From NCBI GenBank assembly GCA_037783415.1, contig JAZGTN010000098.1, positions 2,666,001-2,730,000 of the forward strand: a stretch of 64,000 nucleotides of DNA, given 5' to 3'. A program made the position numbers and the translations under genes. The stretch is from Leptasterias polaris (lineage: Eukaryota > Echinodermata > Asteroidea > Forcipulatida > Asteriidae). Below the pieces are notes generated by a model that saw nothing but the letters and a program-made list of their open reading frames with translations, was not told the origin of the DNA and made no database searches. This document shows, in pieces, positions 11,426 through 20,798 of this stretch. Within the stretch, counting starts at the first letter, position 1, and every line of letters begins with the position of its first letter.

Positions 11426-11759
11426 CTTAATAACTTGAAATTTTAAATTATCAGTAGGAGCATAATACAAACGACTTTTGTGAATTACAATTACCGGAAC
11501 GGGGGAAAAAAGCAGGATTGTCAGGTGAAATATATATGTAAAGAAAGAGGGCAGGACGATTATCTAGTTCACTGCATCCAGAGGAAATTGTTTTTGTTTT
11601 TATGAAGGTTAGCAATGAAGAGGCGGTCGCCTTATTTAATAATGATACGACTGCCGCATAAATCCGTGACCTTTGAGTGGTTTAAAAGAGACAGTATTTG
11701 ACCAATTCCTCGCATACCGATTTTGAAGTAGAGAAAAACAAACGGGTGACTCTATCACT
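11426..11759. other. Upstream region of GPCR 2 pseudogene
   Basis: Short AT-rich region. A weak TTTAAAAG near 11681 is the only TATA-like candidate upstream of the ATG at 11760. Confidence 0.35.
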
Positions 11760-12896
11760 ATGGAAGAAATACTTGCCCTCCGTATCTACCAAGACATTGT
11801 TGGAATTATTGGGATCCTGGGCAATGGTTTAGTATGCTTCGTCATCTTCAAAGTACGATCGATGCAAACTCGTACAAACGCCTTCATCTTTCATCAAGCA
11901 GTGATTGATTTTCTGGGCTCAACCGTCATTTTATTGAGGAGTGAATTGCCACCGCCAAACCCAATTCCAACCAACACTCTTGGGTGGTTCCTGTGCCACG
12001 CGTGGTCATCCAGCTTGGTACTGTTCTTCTTCTTTGATCAACGTTTAACTTATTGGTGTTGACCATGGAGCGCTATTTTGCAATCGTTCACCCCTTCAAG
12101 TATCAGGCAGCATTTGCCACTTGGCCTACGCTCAAAGTGGGTTTAGCTATGGCGTTTTGTTGGGTTCTTGACTCCGCCATTAGCTTCTATGGTTTGCTCA
12201 TCTTCAAGGAGGAAGGAGGACATTGTGTCTCAGTTCCACTGCCTGGATCCCAAACTTTAGGAATAATTGCCGCTTTGCTCCAATACCTTTTACCCGTTTG
12301 TGTAATGCTTTTCGCTTACATTCGCATCAGTGTGGAGTTGAAGGAGGGAGCGGCTCGTGTGGGACCCGTACGAGCAGCAAATCTTCCCGGTGAAGCAAAC
12401 GCACCGGACATGGCTGAGTCCCTCCTACGGGCAAGACGTAACACTTTCAAGATGCTTCTGATCGTTTTCATCACGTTCTTGATCTGCTGGACACCGAACC
12501 AGATCATGTTCCTCATGTTCAACCTTGACTTGGGTATCAAACTTCAAGGGTGGTTCTTTTCTCTTTCCGTAACAATGGTGGCCACTAATTCTTGTCTAAA
12601 CCCAGTCATATACGCCTTTAACCCTTTCAGTACCGCCGTGCCATAGCGGCTCAAAACAACATCCCACTTGGTGACCAATGAGTCCGTATGGCACGTAATT
12701 CTTTGCATTCTTGGTGACCAATGAGCCTCTCTGGCACATCGACCAAAAGTAAGTTATCAAAATGTTAATAGCGCCCTCTAGCGCCCCGTGCGTCCATTAC
12801 CCTGACAACAAGCTGCCCGCGTGTGCATGCCCTGAAGCGTCGCAAGTTAAGCGTCGGCCCCCCAAGCATTCTCGAGTAAGAGATCATTCTGACAAC

Positions 12897-13745
12897 ATGG
12901 CCGATGAAAATGATAAAATTGTGATAAAATAATTTCCAGAGAGTGGTTCAGAAATATCATCTGACGAGGTTAAGACAGTGAGGATTCGGAGCCGAGGGCT
13001 TCGACATCGAGAGCAACCTCTTCTAAGAAGACCAAAACCACCAAGAATTATAAGCCTATTTCAGGTAGGTGTGGATGGCGTGAAGCCAAGTCTTACACAC
13101 GGCGAACCCCTGTTAAATTTACAGCAAACACCGGGGCTACAGAATACTTAAAGTTCGTTCTCCCCCATAAAAATCTTCAAACTGTACTTTTGTGAAGCAG
13201 TGTGGCAGATTATGGTACTAGAGGCTAATCGTTATGCTGAACAAATATTGGGAGCGGGGGCAGAAAATAAGCGTGCTTTGGAGACCAACTAATGTACCTG
13301 AAATGATGGCATTCGTGGCCCTACTTCTTTGCATGGGAATCAACAAAAGGCCTCGTTACTCCATGCATTGGTGCAGGTCTCAAATTCTACGAAGTCCCCT
13401 GTACTCAGCAACCATGGCTCGTTACCGATTTACTGCAATCCTTAGATTTTTCCACCTCGCCAATAACAGAGTTGCGGAGGGCGACTCTCCCCGTGATAAA
13501 CTTGAAACATTACGCCCACTGTTAAACATTGTACTACCATTATTCCTCAGGGTGTACCAGCCTGGACGAAGCCTTTCACCGGACGAGACGATGATCAAAT
13601 TCAAAGGACGACTTAGCTTCAAGCAGTACATGCCAAGAAAAGCCGCAAAATGGGGATTGAAATATTTCTCATTGAACTAATCCGACACAGGGTACACATG
13701 TGCCTGGGAGTTGTTCACAGGATCGCAGCCCAGGTCCCCACAAGG
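12897..13745 (+). pseudogene. piggyBac transposase, decayed and truncated
   Basis: Remnants of a DDE transposase with the piggyBac (DDE_Tnp_1_7) fold. An ATG at 12897 begins an acidic N-terminus (MADENDKIVI) that stops soon. Other frames then give a basic segment, a block resembling EAVWQIMVLEANRYAEQ, and an open frame of 148 codons (13234-13680) with WRPTNVPEMMAFVALLL, RSPLYSATMARYRF and SLSPDETMIKFKGRLSF. The Asp in SPDETM matches the first catalytic Asp of the family. An in-frame stop follows KYFSLN, and residues resembling TGYTCAWELFTGS continue after it. The regions with the second and third catalytic Asp are missing, so it cannot be active. Confidence 0.85.
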
Positions 13746-13825
13746 ACAGTCCTCTGTAAGTTATCCTGAGACAAACATCCATCCAAAATAGTACAAGTAT
13801 AGCACTTTGGCTATATATAATGTTA

Positions 13826-14330
13826 TTTAATGTGAGTTCCTTCTTTGTAATTAAATGTGGTAACAAATAATAGTTTGGATTAAAAACTTTATATTTTTTT
13901 GGTTTCAGAAACAAATTTACTAATAATAAAAATGGCCGCCTTAAGCAACTGAACCACCATTTGTGTATTTGGTCTCATTGGGTTCCTTCATCCTGAATAC
14001 ATTGCTAAAAGTTACGTTATCTGTGAGGCACGTACACGGAGATACGGGCCAAAACCAAATTGATTGGCTACCATTTTGAAAGTGCCAATATTTTAAATTA
14101 TTTTATGCGAGTTCCTTCTTTGTCATTAAATGTGGTAACACATAATAGTTTGGCTTTTAGCAGTAATTTATTTCCAAGTCATATTGTGCGTAATCTAAAC
14201 TCTCTTGTTTATGGAATCCTATGAGCGCGTTGGGGAGGGAGGGTGCTTCAACATTGTTAAAACATTGTTAAAACCTTCAGTTTATTTTAGGTTTCTTAAA
14301 CAACTTTGCCAAAACTGGAAATGGCCGCCT
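13826..14330. repeat. Internal repeats of the piggyBac-like element
   Basis: GAGTTCCTTCTTTGT.ATTAAATGTGG occurs at about 13832 and again at about 14109. AATGGCCGCCTTAA occurs near 13931 and 14320. CAGAAACAAATTTAC occurs near 13906 and 14496. The spacing is irregular, so these are partly duplicated modules rather than a clean array. Non-coding. Confidence 0.55.
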
Positions 14331-14922
14331 TAACCAATTGATGCACTATAATTATCCTGATAACATGGGTATAGTCACCAACCCCCAGTATCTGTGAGGC
14401 TCAACCAAAGTTTCCAACATTGTGGCGGGTTGGGGGGGGGGGAGGATGGGGTTTCGAAATTATATAATTAAAACCTTATGTTTATTTAAAGTATCAGAAA
14501 CAAATTTACCTTGCTCAATAATTTTCATGCAGATTGGTATGAACAGCAACTTTACCAATTGTAATATTTCACATTTAAACTACTCAATTGGGTATTTAGT
14601 GGTAATAATACCAAACCTTCAATATATGTTAAAGGCAATGCCACAGGAAACAGTAATTTAATTGCTTGCTTTTACAACTTCCATTATGTTACTAGGACCT
14701 AGGCTAACCCCAATCTGCCTTGTGAGGGCGCTGTAACCTCAATCTTTCCAAATTTGTGTTGGTCACCAAGTGGCCCTGTGAATAAAATGTCTCTGGTCAC
14801 CAGTGCATTAGGTGCAAATATGTGTTGGTACTGAAAGGGTTATATACAACCAGTTTCGCAAAGGACTTCGCCAAATATTTTGTAAGCACACACTGTTCAT
14901 GCCGATGATAGCAGTATTGTAA

Positions 14923-15378
14923 TAACTGGTTAATACATTAACTGAGAACCCAACTGAAGAACGGAGATGTACTCCTCCCCTAGACACAAACGCAACCTTT
15001 ACGGATCGCACACAGAGATGAGTGGGTATTATGTATGCTCATTTGATTAGGGTATGTATTAGTGATTGGTTATTTATGTATCATTGATTAGGGGAAAATG
15101 TGCCTGATCACACTTTATTGAGTTTAATGAAATAATGTACAAACGTTTCACAGTTAAAGTGTTGCTAGAGCTCAGGGCCCAATTTAATTGCTCTGCTTAC
15201 TGGCAAATTCTGCACATGTCATCACCATTCTTCGCTTACAGCTACAGGGCAAGCGCCGAATTTCTGGGCAAGCTGTCTAAAGCATAATCCCTAGTAACAC
15301 GAACTACGCACGCACTCAAGCAAACATTCCCTGCTAAGAACCCGTGAAAACACGCTTGACGTATAAAGCGCAGAATAA
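14923..15378. other. Intergenic with a MITE fragment
   Basis: Contains AGGGCCCAATTTAATTGC at about 15174, the left end of the GGGCCCAATTTC MITE family without its right end. No gene seen. Confidence 0.45.
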
Positions 15379-15697
15379 ACCGATCCATTAAGCCACGCCC
15401 ATTTCTCATTGACCGATCACAACCGCGAAATCTGATCACCATTTGAGCCGTTTGGTGATCTTTGCACTAATGTGATCGGGTTTCGCGGCTGTGATTGGTC
15501 AACTTGTAAGGAGGCGGGGCTTAATGGATCGATCTATTACACCGATCCATTAAGCCACGCCCATTTCTCATTGACCAATCACAACCGCGAAATCTGATCA
15601 CCATTTGAGCCATTTGGTGATCTTTGCACTAATGGTGATCGGGTTTCGGGGCTGTGATTGGTCAACTCGTAAGGAGGCGGGGCTTAATGGATCGATC
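15379..15697. mobile_element. Tandem dimer of a 162-bp MITE
   Basis: Two head-to-tail units start at about 15379 and 15541. Each has inverted ends: CGATCCATTAAGCCACGCCC at the left and GGCGGGGCTTAATGGATCG at the right. The stems contain TTGACCAATCACA / TGTGATTGGTCAA and CTGATCACCA / TGGTGATC. The units differ by only a few bases. A tandem dimer could come from unequal crossing-over or from insertion of one copy into the end of the other. Confidence 0.75.
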
Positions 15698-16527
15698 TAT
15701 TCCCTGCTTCAGTAAACAAGAATAACTGTCCGCGGTCAAGCATAAAATAGCTGCCTAAAATACAACAACAAGCAAAGCACAGCACAATCGTTTTACCGGA
15801 ATAATGTTGATATTATTATTATTATTCACTACTTGTTTCTCCTTTGGTAATGACAAAGAGAAGCCGATGAACAAACAAACAATTGGGGGGGGGGGGGTGA
15901 TAAATAAATCAAGATTTATGATTTAGAAGTATTAAGTTTTAGCAAAGTATTAATGTTGAAAGCAATCTTACATTTTGTAGAGCAAGATTGAGAGTATAAC
16001 AGAGTATTTTTCTTGTATGTGTTCGCAGTAACAAGAAATACTGAAATTGCGTTCTATTTGGTAAATTAAACCACAGTTACAACAATCTGACAGAATATGC
16101 ATCTGACAGAATTGGTCTTTGCATTTGAAAAAACAAAAGTAAAGATATAAATAGCTAGAGTAGTGAATTGCCTATTCGCTTTAGGCTTGAATTGCATATT
16201 CACTTAAGGCTATTTATAAACTATAAACTCAACAAGACCCGTCCAGCCTTGATGAAAGTAATAATACTTCGTGTTTGGACAACAAATAGCGCACAAGAGA
16301 CGGCGGGTGTTTATCTGCCTTTCATTAAGACGATGAGATCTTTAATTCCCATAAAGGACTCACACTATCACACTGGAGGAATGATCCTCGATCGAGCCCA
16401 ACGGCTCACATAGGAGAAAATATTCTCGAGCCCACTATTAATAAAAATGACTCACAGTGGAGGAAGGAACCTCGAACCTCGAACCTCAATCGAACCTCAT
16501 AGTGCAATTTTTCCCCATCTCAGTTGG
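15698..16527. other. Intergenic, nothing recognised
   Basis: Includes a short (TTA)n tract near 15815, a poly-G run near 15888 and a small CTCGAACCTC duplication near 16474. No gene recognised. Confidence 0.4.
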
Positions 16528-16757
16528 ACACTCAGATTGCCAAATAATTGGGTAATATTTCCTCATCAATAGTTGGGTATATTTTGGTAGCCAACAGTTG
16601 GGTTATTTTTTTTTTACCCATTTTCTGGGTATTTAATAAATTATCAATTACCCACTTATTGGGCGATGATTTTATCCATGATCTGGTTAAAATGTTTAAT
16701 CATTTTCGGTGTTATCCAACAAATGGTGAATATATTTAACCATTTGATCCACAGTTC
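16528..16757. repeat. Self-similar repeat with TTGGGTAA / ACCCA motifs
   Basis: The motif TTGGGT(A/T)A or its complement recurs at irregular spacing through about 200 bp (AATTGGGTAATATT, AGTTGGGTATATT, CAGTTGGGTTATT, TTACCCACTTATTGGG). The element at 23476-23920 shows the same style. Probably a decayed non-autonomous element with internally iterated motifs. Confidence 0.5.
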
Positions 16758-16777
16758 CTCCTGTGATACGTCGTACA

Positions 16778-17028
16778 ACCAGGGCCCAATTTCATGGCTC
16801 TGCTTAAGCACAAAATTTGCTTAAGCACCAAAAAACCTTGCTTAGTAAAACCAGATTACCGGCCAATACTCCACTCGATTGTTATGCTAACTAAACAACA
16901 GCTAAATACAAGTCACGAGCAATGTACATCGCATGGAGTTTTGGCCAATAACACGAGTATAATAAGCAAGCTTTTTTCGTGCTTAAGCAAATTTTGTGCT
17001 TAAGCAGCTCTATGAAATTGGCTCCAGG
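16778..17028. mobile_element. MITE with GGGCCCAATTTCATRGAGC termini
   Basis: It begins CCAGGGCCCAATTTCATGG and ends CTATGAAATTGGCTCCAGG. CTGCTTAAGCACAAAATTTG near the left is mirrored by CAAATTTTGTGCTTAAGCAG near the right. Same family as 9277-9470. Confidence 0.75.
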
Positions 17029-17029
17029 C

Positions 17030-17200
17030 ATAGAAACGATCTTTTCCACAAACGGTGGCGAGCTGTGAACTTGGCGTCTCTCTCAAAAACGTGAGGTTGC
17101 CCTGTGGTTTGTAGATGTCTTCGAAGGTTAGTTTTTAACTAAATAAAGTTTGTTTCCTGTTCAGTTGTTGTACACAGTCGTGACAGTTGCAGCGCAAGCA
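17030..17200 (+). repeat. Left arm of a long-distance inverted pair
   Basis: It matches, in inverted orientation, the segment at about 23280-23460. Shared blocks include AAACGAT.TTTTCCA, TGGCGAG, GTCTCTCT and GAAGGTTAGTTTTTAACTAAA. GAAG|GTTAGT has the form of a splice donor, so the pair may be two diverged copies of a 5' exon plus intron start, or arms of a large composite element. The intervening 6 kb is filled by other elements. Confidence 0.55.
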
Positions 17201-18184
17201 ATGCAGTGATAGTTCCATGCATGTATTGTCATAAGCCCTTTTCACACGATCGCCAAAAAACCTAGATTTCTCGCGACGAATTTTAAGAGCGTGGATTGTT
17301 TACTTCAAAACTCACGCTTCAGCGCTTTCACAAGCTTTCACACGACACATTGACCAACGTTCCATGCGACCAGAGTACAAATATAGCTGGTTACCACTGA
17401 ACTATCGAATTTTCGTTCGTAATCATGAATAGTACCAGTGAAAAACTTGACCTCTGCTCGGCATTACGTGAAACTCCCATTAACCAAAAACTCTGAATTT
17501 TACTCACCGGTTTCATTCTGACTCTTGTCAGTTGTTATTAATAATAAGATCAACTTTGCCCCTGGTACCTCCCAAAGGCCTGTGACTCTTGGGGTACCGG
17601 GACTACTTTCTCAGCTACCAGCATTATGTGTAGCTCTACGACACTGTATACTATTATACACATACCTCGAGACCATCAGGGAACCCATGAACTCATGAAC
17701 CCAACCACTATGCTTGAACTATTAACTATATAAAAAAGTGTAGCATGAATGAAAGGGCTTCTTCTTTTCTCAGTATAGACTTATCACCCCATAGGACTAC
17801 CAACCTAACCCGACACTCCATTCCAGCTCTGATATCGGGTTTTCTGCATCTGCTTAAGGTTTTTATATGCAGCTGCTCCAAACCTTTTAATCCTGAAATT
17901 AAATAAATTCTCTCTCAACATGCATTTTTTTTTTTTCAATTTCAATGAGCCTAAACTTTTTGTGTGTGCGATTATCCTTTCCCATTATCATCGACAAATA
18001 CAGGGGTTGTAACTCGATCACAAAAGTGTAAGCTAACAAAACTTAGTAAATTTTGGGGGAAATGCATTTATGTGAATCACAGATGGGGGACCACCCAAAA
18101 CAAAAACACATGAATAGGAGCGAAAGAAAAATATTTAAATCAGAGGAACAACCATTTTAAATATTATTTATTGTACTATTTTTT

Positions 18185-18527
18185 AGGGTGTTTGTGTTTG
18201 TAACATTGGTAAAAAGTAAAAATATAATTGTCACAGATTCACACATAACTTGGTATAAAGATGGTCATGAATACTCCCTTTGAAATATTTTTGGTTTAAA
18301 TGCTATAGTTTTTGAGAAATGAGTAAAACAATTAGTTTTGATCTCATGAGTCGAAAACTCGATGTTTGAAAAGAGTGAAAATACTTAAGGTTTTTCCCCA
18401 CTTTTTTCTGGTGATTGCAATGACCGATTGAGCTTAAACTTTCACAGGTTTGTTGTTTCATGTATATGTTGGGATACACCAAGTGAGGATACTGGTCTTT
18501 GACATTTACCAAAAGTATAAACTCCCT
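18185..18527. mobile_element. TTAA MITE (AGGGTGTGTACAAC family), copy 1
   Basis: It resembles the elements at 33720-34063 and 57211-57552. Shared internal blocks include TTTCACAGGTTTGTT, TTTCATGTATATGTTGGG and AAGATGGTCATG. The right flank is TTAA (18528-18531); the left flank has decayed to TTTT. Non-coding. Confidence 0.65.
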
Positions 18528-18539
18528 TTAATAGTAAAT

Positions 18540-20304
18540 AAACAAAACATACACACAGTGTTCCGTTGTATGAAATAAAATGTGTAGTATTAGTATCAAA
18601 TAACGTTCAGGCAACTTTTGTTCTGAACGTGACGCAAAACCTAACTCCATCACTTAATATTTATTATAAGTACCTGAGCCTGCCTTGTTGGGCTGTTATA
18701 TCATGTCTTATCATGGTAACACTGAGTGAATGAGGTAAGACTGAACAGCCCAACAAGTACATTTAGATTGTGTCAGATTATAAAGCAAATGAAGGTCATG
18801 AAGGTCATGAAGGTCAGACAAACAGAGCAGAGCCAAATATAGTGCTGCTACCACAATTCCCCAAGCGGAAATTAAATCTGCAATAGCAACCCTCAATAAA
18901 CAATACTCAGTTTTCTAATCAAATTTTAAAACTCTTATTTGTAGTGTATATAGTGCATTCACTAGTCAATTGTACAAAAGGTACATAAACTGTGTAATGT
19001 TACTACTATACATACTTGGGGGTCAGGTCTCTGATTAATTAAAAAGTGCACAATGTATGCAGGGTGGGGGGGGGGGGGTGGTTACTCGTGGTGACTGTAG
19101 GATAGGACCACGTACACTCTTGAGGGGTGACTTATTGCTGTTTCCAAGGAAATACAGGAAATATAAAAACAGATATCTCAACCATGGAGGTATTACCAAC
19201 TACCCAATTTTTGCATTTAATTGTGAAAAACAACTTACATTATAATTCTTTATTTTACACTATCAAACTACAAGTCGGCCTTTAAAATGTTTATTTTCTT
19301 TTAAAAGTAAACCTAAATGCAATACTGGTAGTTGACCTATGACCTATATTTGGTAAACTAGGAAATCCCCCAGAAGAGCTATTTTTAACACCTTCGTTCA
19401 GAGGTCTTCTTGCATCACAGATGTCTGGATGTGCTCATCCGACAGAAAATATAGTCCCAAATAATCTGATGGTTTATTACAGATAGGGTTTCATTTCATC
19501 AAGCTAAAGTGCCAGTTCAGCTATTAGCATTAATATTCTAAAGTTTAAATAGCGAAACTTGTTGGTAATCTATATTTTTAAATATCTAAATTGACTTCTA
19601 AAAGTGTGTTAGTATAAAGGCCATTGATATGCAACCCCAAACATGTTCAGATATTCATACGCCAACCACACATTATCATCAGAGGCTAGCCTGGGGGCTG
19701 GCTTGTGTCAAAGCATGAAACGTTGAAGTGCATTGGTGAAGTCTGACTGTTTCTTATTTAGTTTTTCAGGATATATCTGGTCAATTTTTATGATTCGAAG
19801 TTGCTCACATAATAACTTTTGACACTTTTCCAAATACTTTACAGAAAAAACAAGAACCTGGTCAAATTGTGTAAATTTTTTTGTCAGTAAACTACAGGCA
19901 GTGGTACAAAAAACCACAAGTTCACAAGTGATTAATCACAATCAGAATAGAGAGATCGTGTTTCAAACCAGCTCCAACCCAAACCGGTAGGTACCAACCC
20001 GAGTTTGTCATAGGCAAACTCGGGTTCACTTTTAATGGGCGATTCACGTAATGGGTTACTTGCAAAAAATTAAGAATTTGTGCCCACCTCCGATCACCAA
20101 ACTTGTTTTGGTCGCGCGATAATCACCAGACGCTGTATTTGTCAGACGCTAAGCCTTTTCATTGCAGTCTACGGTTGTCGAGGCGTCGGCGTCCACTTTA
20201 AACTGCGTCACGCGTTAATTCTACGCCCGTGTGATCATCGCGCGTCTGCGTTTAAATCTTCACGCATGCGTGGTAAGACCGCTTTCGCAAGGAAAGCCTG
20301 CCAA
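18540..20304. other. Interior of the 3.5-kb element, no gene seen
   Basis: Apart from the AGGTCA repeat, a poly-G tract near 19066 and CAAACTCGGG / CCCGAGTTTG inverted motifs near 20000-20030, I recognise nothing. Frames of 60-75 codons here have no protein character. Confidence 0.4.
18793..18816 (+). promoter_or_regulatory. Three AGGTCA half-sites spaced by 3 bp
   Basis: AGGTCA occurs at 18793-18798, 18802-18807 and 18811-18816, with TGA spacers, making two overlapping DR3 arrangements. This is the form bound by nuclear-receptor heterodimers. It is also a 9-bp microsatellite, and no host gene lies nearby, so a function is doubtful. Confidence 0.3.
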
Positions 20305-20306
20305 TA

Positions 20307-20474
20307 GACCTTATGCATTGACGTCACCAAGCCGCCATCTTAGAGGTAAACTGATGATGAAACAATGGAAACGCGCTGATTTGTACGCGCGGCGCACAAG
20401 ACTGGCCAATGAGCATCTTCCTTTTGACCTCTAGGTGAGGGCGCCCTACTCAAATGACGTCATATGCATAAGGT
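20307..20474. mobile_element. TA-flanked MITE (GACCTTATGCAT termini)
   Basis: The left terminus GACCTTATGCATTGACGTCA is mirrored by TGACGTCATATGCATAAGGTC at the right. Both ends are flanked by TA, suggesting a Tc1/mariner-type target. About 168 bp, non-coding. It sits inside the 3.5-kb element. Confidence 0.7.
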
Positions 20475-20798
20475 CTATAAACAACGGATCGTTTCACACG
20501 AGGGGAGTGCACAAGGTTCCTTGCGAAAAATTCCGCTAGCGTAATTTTGTATCGTAGGTCGGTACCTACTACAAAATTTCACAATGTTTGAGAAAATTTC
20601 GAAAGGAATGTAGAATATGTAAAAAAACTGCTGTCCTTTCACACGAAGCTCATTTTGTAATATTTTACAAACATTGAGAACATTTCGCCAGGAATGTTGG
20701 TTTTTTCACGTCGTGTGAAAAGGGCTATACATGTATTGTCATACATGTACTGTACTACGCACACATACAACACAACATCACGCATACATGCCACGGGC

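Larger units (their letters stand above)
12622..14839 (+). mobile_element. piggyBac-like DNA transposon inside GPCR 2
   Basis: It is 2218 bp long with 13-bp perfect terminal inverted repeats, CCCTTTCAGTACC at 12622-12634 and its complement at 14827-14839. The left flank is TTAA (12618-12621) and the right flank is TTAT (14840-14843), one substitution from a TTAA duplication. A subterminal motif, CTTGGTGACCAA, occurs twice near the left end and once inverted near the right end, as expected for transposase-binding repeats. The transposase gene within is broken, and the 3' half contains non-coding internal repeats. Confidence 0.92.
11760..14922 (+). pseudogene. Class A GPCR 2, broken by a frameshift and a piggyBac insertion
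   Basis: The frame starts like its paralogues (ALRIYQDIVGIIGILGNGL) and runs to about 12036, where a single missing base shifts the frame at the end of TM3. The original frame resumes as LVLTMERYFAIVHPFKY and carries TM4 to TM7, including CWTPNQ and NPVIY. At 12618-12621 the codon after YAF contains the TTAA into which a 2.2-kb piggyBac-like element inserted. Beyond the element, at 14844, the gene continues with YNQFRKGLRQIFC and a short tail ending in TAA at 14920-14922. The remaining protein sequence is well conserved, so the inactivation looks fairly recent. ICL3 has diverged (KEGAARVGPVRAANLPGEA). Confidence 0.92.
17234..20726. mobile_element. 3.5-kb element with AGCCCTTTTCACACGA termini
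   Basis: The left end reads AGCCCTTTTCACACGA and the right end is TCGTGTGAAAAGGGCT. The 14-bp sequence CATGTATTGTCATA lies immediately left (17220-17233) and again at 20730-20743, three bases after the right end. The motif TTTCACACGA recurs inside both ends. No long reading frame is present. It contains a TTAA MITE (18185-18527) and a TA MITE (20307-20474). The large interior may include unrelated insertions, so the extent is less certain than the termini. Confidence 0.5.
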
